64,000 bases of DNA from Monosporascus cannonballus (Eukaryota > Ascomycota > Sordariomycetes > Xylariales). A program made the translations under genes and the position numbers. Shown piece by piece: positions 33,814 through 45,292 of this stretch. The notes under the pieces were generated by a model. The model saw only the letters and a program-made list of their open reading frames with translations. It did no database searches and was not told where the DNA came from. The stretch spans positions 211,082-275,081 of the forward strand of contig QJNS01000092.1 in assembly GCA_004154925.1 (NCBI GenBank), read 5' to 3'. Each line of letters starts with the position of its first letter. The stretch's first letter is position 1.

Positions 33814-36000
33814 TCAACCTCTTTTCTCTTCCCTCTGACCGAGGAGAAGGGTTTCGGGCCGCGGTAGCTGGGTATTGGTCGCCTCCCCATCCTTTCCCCT
33901 CTGGCCGAGAACGGGATCCTTATGTTGTGGCCGGGCGTTACCCGCCGCCTCGTCGCCCGCCTTATCCCCCTTGAGGATCTTGTCGTGCACGAAGAAGGTG
34001 CCAAGGAGGCACAGGCCCACCAGCGGCGTCATCATGACGAACACGACCCGGTACCCCCTGACCCGCGCGTCGAGGATGGCCGCCTCGAACGCCGCCGACT
34101 CGGCCTCGCCCGCCTGCCAGCCGCCGTCCATGACGCGCGCGAACAGCGCCGGCGGCAGCGCGTCGACGTCGCGACCGCGCGGTCCTCGCTCCTCGAGAGG
34201 GCTTGCAGCGCCACGAGACCTGGTTTACACGTATCTGTTGTGAGCAGGCAAGTGACGTTCGGTCGTTTCGTGATGTGGTTGGGGAACGTCAAAGAAGTAT
34301 AGAGTAAAGAGGACGATGGTGCTTACCTGGTTGGTGAACGAAGCCGACGCCCGCCCCCTCGATGGCTAGGACTACGGCGTATACGACGATCGGGGTGTCG
34401 AGCGAGAAGAGCGCTTTCAGGCCCGCTCCGAGCGTCCAGAGGGCGAACCCGAAACGCAGGACCGGGATGTACCTATGTTGTTGTACGTTGAGTGAGCTGT
34501 GCGGAACCACGCTTTTCTAAAATCTACCGTACTCACCTAGCAAGCCTGGACATTATGGGCCCCGAGATGACGCCGGCGATGCTCTGCGCCAGCAAGAACG
34601 GCAGGGTCAGAACGGCGCTCTGCATCGGGCTGTAGCCCCGGACGGTCTGCAGGTAGAGCGGGATGAAGTACTGCGTCCCCTGCCGGGTGAAGTCGTGCAG
34701 GACGCCCTGGACGAGCAGGATGGCGGGGGACCGCTGCCTGAACAGGCGCAGCGGCATGATGGGATCTTGGCGACAAAGCCCTCGACGAGGAGGAAGACGA
34801 CGAAGAAGAATCCCCCCACCACCAGCATCGAGATGGTCAGCGGCCCTGACCAGGGCCATATGCTCCCGCCCGAGCTGATCGGTATCTGCCGAGAATCAGC
34901 ACAGAGGTCCGGCGGTTCCGCCGATGCGAATTGCCATCTCATCTGCCTGCGTGGCTAGGGTGGTTGGCGTGGGGGGATCAGTAGCTCACCAGGAGAAGAA
35001 CAATGCCGGTCACGGAAGCCCCGGCGCCGAGCCAGTCGACCTTGAGGAGCTTCTCCCTGCCGTTGCCGCGCACGGGCTTGAGTGGGAGCAGGAACAGGAG
35101 CAGCACGCAGCAGCCGGCGCCGACGACGGCGGGGACCCAGAAGGATCAGCGCCACCCCTCGGGCCCCGTGCGCACGAGACCGGCGGCGACGAAGGGGCCC
35201 GCCGCGGCGCCGGTGCCGATGGCCGCGCTGATGAGCCCCTGGTACTTACCGCGGTCCCGGAGGCTCACGAGGGCGCTGACGACGATGGACACGAGCGAGC
35301 TGACGCCGCCGCCGCCGACGCCGTTGAGCGCGCGGGCGGCGTAGAGCCAGGCGGGGGAGCGCGCGAACCCGGCCAGGAGCCCGCCCACCACGATGCAGCC
35401 CACCGACGCCAGCAGCACGGGCTTGCGGCCCGCGATGTCCGACAGCCGCCCGGACAGCGGCTGGATGGCCGTCTGTCCCAGCACTACAGCATCCGGAGTC
35501 AGTATATACCCTCTCTGGTCAAGTGGGTGAATAACCGGGGTCGTGAGACATGTCCCGGGAGCTATCGACTCCTAAAAGTCCACATTTGCAAATTTCTGCC
35601 CTCGGACTAAAGAAGATTGGCGAAGATGTGACTCCAGAAATTGCTTACGGTACGCCGTCCCCGCCCAGGCGATCGAGGGCCCGGCCTCCAGCACCCGCGA
35701 GATCGTCGGCAGCGTCTGCGTCGCCGCGTTCGTGTCCAGGTACGACGTGAAGTAGCAGAGGCAGAGGCACAGGTACGCGGCGATGAGGCGCGCGAACGGG
35801 AGCCGCTGCGTCTGGTCCTCGAGAGGCGCGGCGTCGTCAAGAATGCCGCTGCTGCCCGGGAACGGTGTCGTCGTTGTCGTTGTCGCTGTCGTTGCTCCTC
35901 GTGCCTCTGACCGCTCGATCTCGGCCCCAGCTTCCTCATCTGGGGGTCGCGTGAGGTTCGCCATTGGCGTCCCCTCGGCTTGCTTCCTGCTTTCTTCCAT
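33814..36000 (-). pseudogene. 14-TM MFS drug:H+ antiporter (DHA2 type), recently broken
   Basis: The gene structure is still clear, with exons at 35649-36000, 34990-35483, about 34540-34885, about 34335-34476 and about 33814-34220. The protein shows the usual signatures: SYLDTNAATQTLPTISR, GRLSDIAGRKPVLL, RALNGVGGGGVSSLVSIVVS, DRGKYQGLISAAIG, and GPFVAAGLVR. Three lesions are visible. An in-frame TGA lies at 35146-35148 where GWRWSFW is expected. One base is missing near 34763 (AAGATCCCATCATG, expected KIPIMP). A deletion with frame change follows the sequence AVATSTR near 34155-34170, removing the conserved segment before LPPALFARVMDGG. Otherwise the codons are clean and GC-rich, so decay is young, or else some lesions are assembly errors. 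The tail REEKRG ends at 33814. Confidence 0.85.
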
Positions 36001-37186
36001 GTTTTTCTAGTCTTGGTGTCGTGCGCATCACTCCGATGACTGCTGTCCGCAATACATGTGCGTGGATAGGAGAGCGAGAGAGCTAGAGTTTGTGATGATT
36101 GGTTATTGATCACGGGGTGTAAATATATACTCACTTGGCTTCCGGTTAGCCGTTACATAAAATATGTGGGTAATACTTTGTGAGGCTGGATTGAGTCACT
36201 GTACTTCGTAAGGAGTCGTCATTTGTCTCCGATCTCCAGTCTTCGGCGCCAGTCGCCGATTGCGGAAAAGGCCACCGCAAGACTACAAGGATTATATACG
36301 AAGTAGCAATAGGATAGCATTCTCCGGTAATCGAAGGAGCACGCTGTACCTATTTAGCCACTTCTCTCGTGAGTCTACCTTGCTGTGTCTATGCGAAGGA
36401 GCAAGAATTCGACTCTTATTCTGACTCCAATATCGTCCACAACCTGTAGTGCTGGATTTGCTCGACATGGTGGGGGAACGAAGATATCTGATGAACTGGT
36501 TGCTAATAGCATAAGAGCAGTAATACGCTCTCAAGCAACATGGTTTCAACGATTTCGGATAATGGTTTCTAACTAATAACACAACGCGACGAAGGTATAA
36601 AAACGCAACCACGTAACAAGCTCCATCGATGGCGACCGAACTGGGTATCGATAAAATCGCAAAGACACCAAGAGATCGTAAGAGGGCTACCTCGAGCTTT
36701 CCAAACCGGAGCGATATCCAAGCCCCACGCTCAAACTTTAAAGCTCTAGGACGTCTGATGGAATGCCTCTATGGCGCTTGACTCCAACGGGCCATGCTCC
36801 GCGGGTAGCGATGGGATAAAAGGCTAATTAGGTCGAAGACTGAAGGCGGTATAGTTCCCAATGTCCAGTCGCGAGATTTCTTCCGCGCGGTAGGATCCAC
36901 TGGCGGATTATTGACCCTACGTGTAGCGGATGGGTATTGGCATCCTTAGAGATGTTTCGCCATCTCTGGTTGCGACAAGCTCGATCTTTCAGAGTTAAGT
37001 CGAGACTAAGCAGGACTCCTCCCGTGATCTATTCGTAACGGCAGTCGTCTTGCTTTAAAAAAATATTGGTCAGTGAAGTGGCGACATCCCCATTCGAGGA
37101 ATCGTCTACGAAAGGCTATCCGACGGCCAGGGCGCGATCGTAGCTGGCGTGAGCCGAATAATACGCCTAGGTACGGATTAAGGTGC
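36001..37186. other. Intergenic, nothing recognised
   Basis: Several short frames, none with known features. The first 200 nt would be the promoter of the broken transporter. Confidence 0.45.
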
Positions 37187-38134
37187 TCAAATGGGGTTTT
37201 CCATCCCCGTGGGCGGTATAGCCGTTGCCACACTATCCGCCTGAGATGTTGCGGCCGTAGCCGGGCTCTGTCCTCTGCTGGCCAGCCCCCGCTTCATCAT
37301 CTTTCCCAATACCGTCACGAGCTCGCACGCATCGTTGAACATGTCATCGTCCATCCCTTCTGTCGCCTCATACACCTCTGCGATCGTGTCCTTGGCCAGT
37401 TTCCGGCTCCGTTCCTGATCGTGGACGCATTCGTACAAGAACGCCGCGTACTCCGTCTTTACTGAGAGCCGGAGGGAGTGGGAGCCCCATAATAAGCTGT
37501 CGGCCAGGGCGACGGCTTCTTTGAAGTACTGATGCGCCGTAGGTAAATAGTCCACCGCGGGAACGAGGAACGCAGCTGCCACCTCGGGGGGTTGGGGGCC
37601 GAAGCCGGGCGGGGGGCCTACCGGTCCGCCTTCAAGTGGGTGTGCGGCTTGTGAAGATGACCGGGCGGTTTCGGGTAAACTCATGCCTCTATCAATGCCT
37701 TTTCCTTTGTCGAGCCGCGAGCCTCCGGGTGTTAATGCCCTTGTAACCGCCGCCCTCGCTTCTACGGTCGATAAGCCCATGGTGGATACCGGAGGATTGT
37801 TGTGGAACAAGACAAAGATATGGTAGAAGGACGCTCGTAGCTTATATGTTAAAACTTTGAGTTCGACATGATCCCCAACCAGGGGGAGCACGTATTGTTC
37901 CACCATGACCAGGCCTTCGCGAGAAAGCCAGATAATGTGAAAATATAGTTCGAGCGACTCGGCTTCTCGGGTAGTGTCTAGTCGACGCTTCTTCCGGGCT
38001 TTAACTAGCTGCTCGGCAAGGCTGATCGAGAGGCCCAGAACCTTGAACAGCCACGACGCCAGATACGCATTGCTAGATTCGACAGATCTCGCAAGCCTAC
38101 CAAGGAATTTCTGGTCGACTTCAGAAGAAGCCAT
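37187..38134 (-). CDS. Divergent 14-3-3-like protein
   Basis: A single exon of 315 residues. The C-terminal part is the best evidence: AHQYFKEAVALADSLLWGSH, then LRLSVKTEYAAFLYECVHDQERSRKLAKDTI in two overlapping helices, then MFNDACELVTVLGKMM. This follows the 14-3-3 pattern HPIRLGLALNFSVFYYEI...A..LAK.AFD. The N-terminus (EVDQKFLGRLARSVESSNAY, EREGLVMVEQYVLPLVGDH) fits helices 1-4. The canonical phosphoserine-binding residues and the signature RNLLSVAYKN are not seen. A roughly 60-residue linker (about 140-200) is Pro/Ser-rich with GPPPGFGPQPPE. Canonical 14-3-3 dimers bind phosphorylated partners. This protein may have changed partners or lost phosphobinding (inference). The frame is intact and starts MASSEVDQKF. 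Confidence 0.75.
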   Translation of the reverse strand: MASSEVDQKFLGRLARSVESSNAYLASWLFKVLGLSISLAEQLVKARKKRRLDTTREAESLELYFHIIWLSREGLVMVEQYVLPLVGDHVELKVLTYKLRASFYHIFVLFHNNPPVSTMGLSTVEARAAVTRALTPGGSRLDKGKGIDRGMSLPETARSSSQAAHPLEGGPVGPPPGFGPQPPEVAAAFLVPAVDYLPTAHQYFKEAVALADSLLWGSHSLRLSVKTEYAAFLYECVHDQERSRKLAKDTIAEVYEATEGMDDDMFNDACELVTVLGKMMKRGLASRGQSPATAATSQADSVATAIPPTGMENPI

Positions 38135-41100
38135 CTAGATCGACAGATCCGTCGCTAAGACGAGGTTCCTAAGGACTAGTTAGACGCGCGTGAGATGAAC
38201 TATAACCACGATGCCCCCGATCATTGGCTATTAAAGTTTCTAGAATGGAACTATCAATTTTTTGAGAGGTCAGGAAGGCCTGCCGAGATATCACCAAGGC
38301 GAGGGGGTTTCTAATATAAGCCTCCATCATCCGTGGCACCTTGGTAAAGGAAAGATTTCGACGAGTGTCAAGCCAGTAAAGTGTCACGTACCTTAAGGCG
38401 ATTCTCAATGGCCTGGATTGGAGGATTATAGAGTGACGTGAGGTAGAGTTGACGGCCGTTTCCGATGGGCGGTCAAGTTGAGCCCAGGACACGATAGCAG
38501 GACCGAGGAGCTCACGTATCCTTATGACAGCTCAGGGTGCGTTAGCTTAGACGAAGTTGGCAGGAAGACTTCTTAGTGTAACGTGAGGCCTAGTTGTCTT
38601 TCTCGGTTTGCAGGCGAATGAACGAGCGACTGGCAGCACCATCAAAGCATCGACTTGAGGCACTATTGTAGGCCCAGGGACCGAGAAAACAAACAGGCTG
38701 CGCAGCTTACAGCAGGACGATTAAGCCACTGGATTGAGGTCCTGGCCAACGCTAACAGGAGCTTGAAATAATTTAGATGTTCGAAATTACAACGAACTGG
38801 CATCACACAGTTAGTTTGGCCCAGTTTCAAGACAATAACATCTACTATGCCGAGAGGTCTACTATTAGAAGATCACTGACCAATATAATACAGCGAACGT
38901 GATTCAATTTGGCAGGGCCAATGGAGAGGCTAGATTAGGTGCTAAGTGCTGATCAAGGCGGCGTTGAGTAGCAACGAGGGTGCGGGAGCTGAAGGAGGTT
39001 GGAAGAGGGCGGTGGAATATGACATTAGATGTCTTGGATCGTGAAGCATTTCGACGTCAGGCGCTCATATCTCTCTTGTCGACGATGGCCTCAACCACTT
39101 AATTTGGCTCATACGAGGGATGTTCCTATGACGGAAGAGGACAACCTGGACGGGCCCCTCAGGAACCAGCGAAACCAGTGGCCAATGGCGGTGAAAGGTC
39201 ACGGCAAGCTCGGGGAGTTTCCGGGTTTAGCCTCAAGCTATGTGGAGCAGAGATATGGCCGTGACAGATCTTGGAGTCGAAGGTTGACTGACGGGAGGCT
39301 GGTGATGGCCCCCACGATACCAAGAGAGTGGATATGAGCCTTGCTGGGGTCCCCTCCTTACCTGGAAAACTGACGACAATGCTCAGACGATGCTAGAGAC
39401 GTTAGAGCCATTGGAACGTGGAGTGCAAGAGAGAACAAACCACGTATGAACTGGGAGAGCGCGGCTAGTTCTTATGTTGCATGAGGATGGGGCTTGATTT
39501 GCAGAAAGTATCTGAAGGAGTGATGCAGGCGGATGTCTGTTGCATGAACGATTGTGGGCCGTTGGGCCTTGCTTGCATATGGCGTTGCAATCGTGAGCCG
39601 CGTGGGTTGCTATTGGAAAAGGAAAGGAAAGAGATCGATCTCGAGTCATATGCAGCGTAGCAGGCCCAAGGCCCGGATCCCACCAGAGAACACACTCCAC
39701 GAGTTGGATTTTGATTCTATTTTCGTGTGTGAATGTGGCCAAGGAAGACGAGGGCCTCTCTGTGGGAGGGCAACAAGCGAATGGAAAGCCCTTGACGCCG
39801 TCGATGCTTAGATGCAAGATGAGTTGTCCTATTCTCGTTGAGAGGTCTACAAAATACTTGAGCTCCAAGGCTGAATTGGGCCGGGGTCACGAGATTCTGT
39901 GTAAGCTGGGCGCGTCCTGTCGAGGAGTAGTGGTACAGATAAGCAGGTATCTTTTTCGGAGAGGAGAAATGGGAGGTTGGAGGGCAACAAAGAGACTTTG
40001 CACCAGCTGAACTGAAGTGCCAAATTGCAGGGGTGGATTGAGTACCCCGGAGCTTCCATCTTTAGAAGGAACCCACCCAAAGAGACAAGGATTGGCATTT
40101 CCAGAACTTGCAAGGTTCAATACCTATGACATATTGAGATGATACACCTGCAGACATTCAACCTTTTCCCTCGGTTGTGTTGCTAACGTATTCAACAAGA
40201 ATCTCCCTTTTCACCCCCAGAGGAACTACTAAGTTGCTATGGGACATGTCCTAATACATCGTGTCAACCTACCTAGGTAATGCTTTTCCTCGTTCTCGAA
40301 GTCTTATCACTGGGGACACAGCTGAGCAGATATGGGATATTACCTAGCTCAATTATCTCAACCTTAGGTAAGTTTTAGAATGCAATTTTGGAGAGTTGAC
40401 GTTCCTTTTCTGTCCAGGTAATCACGCCAATTTGTCTAAGACACTGACACACAATATGCGCTTCGGAAGGCTTCAAAACACAAATGCCTCCCATGCCACG
40501 TTCATGTGTTACCGTTTAATATGTGAATCTTACTCGAGCTCAAGTACCTGCGTATGAAGTAGGCAGTGGGTTCGAGATGGGCCTGGATGCGCAGGCCGAC
40601 TTCTTGGCCTGGTACAGCAATTGACGATTCTCATGCCATGAGTCTCTGCATCGAACAGTGAATCGCTACTACAGCGCCGTTTTGAAGTATATCTGCTGCG
40701 GTGTTGTCTGTCAGTAAGCTGAACCCCCAACTTAAACCTTCACACCCAAGAATAATACTTCAACCTAGCCACTCTACTCTTCAAGAGCGGCAGCTAAAGG
40801 GCTTGGGCACAAACACTTAACGTCAGTCAATATTTAGTAGATCACCGACTGGTGCCAGCGCATACTCTGCACAAGTCCCGATGACCTCACGAGCAAGAGG
40901 GGCAAAACGTCAGCAAGGCTGGACACTCGGGTCTGAAAACCTGCGACCATCCCGCTATCATACCCCGGAACAATACTTACATATCCGGATCCGAGAGCGC
41001 TCCACTGCAGACAGGCTGGTTGTCGAACGCTGCGCCAGCAAACAACAGACAGGACTAGCGGTGAGAAGAATGGATGTCTTTCACCTTACTGCGTATGGCT

Positions 41101-42167
41101 CCAGGTCGATGTTAGTGTAGCAAAAGCCCCAGCTCCTATTTACCCTCGCCCGCCCAAGAAACAAAGAAAAGGCAGCGGCCATGGTCGCGATTTTCGCTGT
41201 CGCTACCTGTCTAAGAATTTACAGTGTGCAGTGGGGTTGCGTACCCTCCGACATTCGAGTCATCGAGTCTTTGAAGGACAACCATCCGATGAATTAGACC
41301 CTGCTGCGTATAGTCTGCAGCCCTACCGAAGTCTGGATCCATCGCAACTGGTAATAACAGTTCTGTTATCTATTTATCGCGCTTATGTGCACGCCGCCGA
41401 CCATCCAACTACTTCGCCATTCTCCCGGCAGCAATCCAGGAAGTCTCGATGAGCTGGCGCGCATCCAACAGCGACATATCACTTGGCTGTAGAAGCTTCA
41501 GAGCGCCTGCCTGCAGTGAGGTCTGACGACAACGTCCCAAGGCCAATTTATATGGGCTTGGCAACAAACGGCGAGGGTATGATACCACCCAATCCTTGGG
41601 GGGGCCACTACCAGATTCTTCCGTAATGTTTTGCCTGCAGTTTTCTTACTGGTCCTCACGGACGACGCCTTTATCTCCGACAAAACAAAATCAACTGAGA
41701 TTAGGCATGCTACATATACGCTAAATCAGGTATCATGGCAACGGTGATGTCCCCCCTTTTCTAAGGTTCGTTTAAAGAAAAAAGAAAGTGCTTTGCCGTA
41801 GTCGCTGCCTGGGTGTATATTTGTCGATGTAGGCTTTGTGTTGCGATTGGGATATTGCATGTTATCGAGAGCCACTTGTTTTTTTCTCTGATCCTGCCTG
41901 ACAAACAGCCCAACCAGGAGTTGTAAATGTCCTAAACAACCAGCAGGGAAAACTACGGTAGCTACTGGCTTCTTAAATACGCTGGGATCGCTCACTTCAC
42001 ACCGGAGCTTCGTAGCAAACTTAGGTGTCTCTTCTCCCTATATCTATCGTAGAGACGACAGTCGCTAGTTTGAACCCAATCGCCTGACCTGCACAGATAT
42101 CCTAGCTCATCTCTTGCACGAAACCCCCCGGAAGATCTACGACCCAGGCGATCATCTCGAAAGCACA
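38135..42167. other. Long gene-free stretch (about 4 kb)
   Basis: I looked for spliced genes and decayed families on both strands and saw none that I can defend. Frames at 39029-39337, 39383-39868 and 39465-40120 lack domain features and overlap one another on both strands. CCTAGG-type palindromes occur, for example CCTACCTAGGTAATG near 40267-40281. A long non-coding transcript or an unfamiliar small gene cannot be excluded. Confidence 0.5.
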
Positions 42168-42559
42168 ATGTGCAAATACTACGCTCACGCGTTCAGCTGC
42201 AAGCACATGTCGTTCACCTTTGCGAGGTACTGTAACCCGGCAAGTTGTAAGTCAAGCGCCCACCCCCCCCCTATTCCCCTACTTCTCCCTTCGCTATTGC
42301 CGGTCCTCTCCATCCGTATGCCCTCCTTGTAGACTCCGCTTACCTATGAGAATACTCTCTGCCTTTTCCGTGACCCCATCTGACCTGCATGTTAATCCCC
42401 CTCCGGGTAGTGATTCAGACCCCCTGCAACAAGAAGCAGATATGGCACACCATCAGCCTCGACGAGGCCTGCGACGAGTGCAATCTCTGGTTCCCGGAGC
42501 AGTATCCCCCACCAGCGGCGGCGGCGGCTGCCGCGACCGGCAAATCAAAGAGGCTATAA
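42168..42559 (+). CDS. Small Cys-rich conserved fungal protein with one intron
   Basis: Exons 42168-42246 and 42411-42559 join to 228 nt, or 75 residues. The protein starts MCKYYAHAFSCKHMSFTFAR and continues YCNPASLIQTPC, KKQIWHTISLDEACDECNLW. It has seven cysteines, including CDEC and C-x8-C-type spacing, plus two His near the first Cys, which suggests zinc binding. The tail is Ala-rich and basic (AAAAAATGKSKRL). The intron has donor GTAAGT, a CTGAC branch site at about 42381 and acceptor GGGTAG. The same MCKYYAH...C...CRxxxIW pattern occurs in unnamed short proteins of other filamentous ascomycetes as I remember them. Function unknown. The gene is easily missed because each exon is short. 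Confidence 0.72.
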
Positions 42560-43561
42560 CTACCTTAGGCGGCGGCTCGCTCGTACCGCTACGAGTACCG
42601 GTCGTACGGCCCGATGCTGCTGTCGACGTCTTCGGAGATTCGTCGGAGCTAAACCTGTGGTATAACATTATATCATCTCCTACGAGGAACGCAATCGCGT
42701 GACACGTCCCAGTCATGCGAAGTGCTAGGCCGTCTGGAATATAGAACTAGAAATCGGGCTCGGGATTTGGGAGAGCACGGAGTTTTGTGGTTTTATCCTT
42801 TCTTTCTCGCGGGTTTGTCCTGGCTAGACGCACCCGGGTTGTAGGCCCACGAGCAGAGGCCAACCCCTCCCTTTCTTTTTCGAGGCAGGTTACCTCGCCC
42901 CGTTTTTGTTGGACGGTTTGGAGTTTCACATCTATATCCGGCAGGCAGGTCCAGATGAATCAGACGTTTGGGATTGGGCGCTAGGGTCTTCTGCGCACAA
43001 AGGTTGAGAGCAGATAGAAGTGTGGCTTTTGGGGGGATAGCATCAACGGTCGATTAGAAGGTATACGGGCGCCTGGATCTTGCTGCGAGGCGCAATGGAA
43101 TATGCACTAGGTAGCTTTGCGTTTTAGATTATACGCCGGATTGGGCGCCATCTTGACAAAGATAAAATATTAGGATCACAAACGAGTGGGAAACCAAGTC
43201 TAGATAGACCACGTGCGCCTGAAGCATTTCCCCAACACATGTGGTTGTATTCATTATCGATCATACAATACATGTTCATGATCTTCTTCAATCGCTATGC
43301 TAGCTGCTCGCGGGCACCCACCGCCGAAGAATCCGGTATCGTCTAACATAAGTCTGACGTTATCAAGTGTTCTGGCCTCGCGTGGATCGCATATTCCGAG
43401 GATTAGCCATGAGTCGTCCCCGATTGGACATGCATGCCATCTCTACATCGCGTAGCCGAATCCACCATACAAGTAGTTGAGGGCCGAGCCAGCAATAACC
43501 GTGTGCGCATTGTCGCCATGCTGGTGGTGGTCCAAGGGTCCTACTCCCCGGTAGCAACCTC
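42560..43561. other. Intergenic, nothing recognised
   Basis: 3' flanks of two genes that point toward each other. No coding signal. Confidence 0.45.
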
Positions 43562-45292
43562 CTAAGCGGCGCCTCCGCCTGCGCCTCCATGTACGTCGCG
43601 GTTGCGGTCCCCGTCGTGGGTGTCTGAGAGCCGCAGGCCCTCGAGGCTGGGCTCCCAGTCCTCCTCCTCGTCCCACACGGGCGTCAACACGAACTTGCCC
43701 ATAACCTGCCCCATGCCGTAGCCGACACCCGTCAGTGCCTCAGGGTTGTCCGGGTGCTCGCGCGTCTCGAGCATCACGGCCGTCGTCAGAAACTCCGTCT
43801 CGGTGCCATTGCCGAGGGTCAGCGTCGTGCCGCCCCAGTCCAGCTCCACTTTCCCGGACCGGCGCACGTTGAGCCGGCCGATGTAGCCGCCGCCCTCGGG
43901 TAGCGGCCCCGCCGCGCCATCTTCCCTCTTCACCTTCGGCGCCTCGTCATGCTGGCTGTCGACGTCGATGGGCGCTTCCTGCACGCCTCCGTCGGGAGAC
44001 GGCTTCGCGAGGGGCGGCAGGATGGGCGGCAGCTGGAAGAGATACATACGGCCGTCCTTGTCCCGTCCGCTCTGCTCGTCGCCCTCCTTGTAGACGCGGA
44101 GCTCCTTCAGCAGGGTCTGGGCATCGAGGACCGCATGCTGGACTTCGGGATCCTGGAGGGCCTTCTCTCTCCGCTTCTCCTTTTCCTTCGCGACGCCGTC
44201 GCCGCCGCCGACGGCGGGCTTCTTCTTCTGCTCCGGAGAGGGCGGCGCCTTGACGCCCGGCGCTTCGGGGATGTCAGACATGTCCACGTCCGCCGCCTCC
44301 GTTCCGGGCTCGGCCTTGACCTTGATGGCGCTCGCCGGCGCCGCGTGCCACACCTCGTTGTCGTTCATGTCGATGTCGACACCCTGCGCATCCTTAGTAG
44401 GCAGGGGGTCCACGAACAGGTCGCCCTCGTCCTCGGACTGCTGCTCTTCCGCCTGGAGTTCCGCCGTAGTGGCGACCTTAACCTCTTCTTCTTGATGTTC
44501 CGTCCGGAAGAGTCCCATTGGCAGGGAGCCCGACTTCTGGCCGCTGCGGAATGTCTCGAAATGCGTTTCCGGGTCCTCGACATCCTCGGCGAAACCGCTG
44601 AGCACGTCGATGTTGACTCTCGTCTCATGCTCCCGTCTGGGACGGTATCTCGTGCTGGCGACGTGCGGGATGTTGTGTAATCGCGAAGGCCCAGCGCTCC
44701 ATCCCCAGCCGCCTTTGCCCGATTTTACGTTTTCTGTGACCCGTGTTAATAGCTTGCCCCTAGCAATATATAATTCGGAATGCCTCGGCAACATACCTGC
44801 TGGTATTGCGGAAAATGGCCCAGTGGCTGTGACTGTCCTCCTGATGAAACCACGCTGTGACATGGCACCTCCCCTTCCACGGCCCCTCCGCGCTCTCCGG
44901 TCCTCTGCGCGCTGCTCACGCTCCTCCTGCTTGATCTTAGACGCCAGGTCTCGATTTCTCTCCTGCTCCAGTCTCTGACGTTCCGCGGCGTCTCTGCGGA
45001 CGTTTTTAGGCTTGAACCGCGTACCGCCACCACGCGACGGGGCGCTCGGCGGCGCGGACTGCCCCGACGAGGGGCCATCCTGTACCGACGGCGTCGGCGT
45101 CGAGCTCACCGAGATGACTTCGGGAACGCCACCACCGTCTCTACCGGTTGCGCTTGCGGCCGGCGCATCATCCTGAGATGACCCCTCGCCGGAAGGTGTT
45201 GCGGTGGCGACGGGTCCGGCTGCTGCTCCTCGACCGGAACCACCTCTCGTTGCCCTGGCGCCCCACGCTCCCCTGGTACCACGAGGAGGCAT
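43562..45292 (-). CDS. RPC53: RNA polymerase III subunit RPC4/RPC53
   Basis: The frame is open for 576 codons. The C-terminal Rpc4 domain is clear: GGGYIGRLNVRRSGKVELDWGG (split: YIGRLNVRRSGKVELDWGG), then EFLTTAVMLE, VMGKFVLTPVW. The middle has FKPKNVRRDAAERQRLEQER and a Gly/Arg-rich RRGRGRGG stretch, as in yeast Rpc53. In Pol III this subunit pairs with Rpc37 and acts in termination and reinitiation. Bases 44734-44796 look like a 63-nt intron (donor GTATGT, branch CTATTAAC, acceptor CACAG). Its length is a multiple of three and it has no stop, so spliced (555 residues, FSAIPAENVKSGKGGWGW) and unspliced forms are both readable. The N-terminus (about 1-110) is low-complexity. Confidence 0.9.
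   Translation of the reverse strand: MPPRGTRGAWGARATRGGSGRGAAAGPVATATPSGEGSSQDDAPAASATGRDGGGVPEVISVSSTPTPSVQDGPSSGQSAPPSAPSRGGGTRFKPKNVRRDAAERQRLEQERNRDLASKIKQEEREQRAEDRRARRGRGRGGAMSQRGFIRRTVTATGPFSAIPAGMLPRHSELYIARGKLLTRVTENVKSGKGGWGWSAGPSRLHNIPHVASTRYRPRREHETRVNIDVLSGFAEDVEDPETHFETFRSGQKSGSLPMGLFRTEHQEEEVKVATTAELQAEEQQSEDEGDLFVDPLPTKDAQGVDIDMNDNEVWHAAPASAIKVKAEPGTEAADVDMSDIPEAPGVKAPPSPEQKKKPAVGGGDGVAKEKEKRREKALQDPEVQHAVLDAQTLLKELRVYKEGDEQSGRDKDGRMYLFQLPPILPPLAKPSPDGGVQEAPIDVDSQHDEAPKVKREDGAAGPLPEGGGYIGRLNVRRSGKVELDWGGTTLTLGNGTETEFLTTAVMLETREHPDNPEALTGVGYGMGQVMGKFVLTPVWDEEEDWEPSLEGLRLSDTHDGDRNRDVHGGAGGGAA

Noticed and set aside
33760..33830. Possible tRNA because of CGGGCTCGAATACCGG
   Set aside because: The T-arm-like hairpin is not matched by a plausible A box, anticodon arm or acceptor stem.
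39383..40120. Overlapping short frames on both strands in the 4-kb gap
   Set aside because: No domain, no splice-supported extension and no codon pattern that favours one frame.
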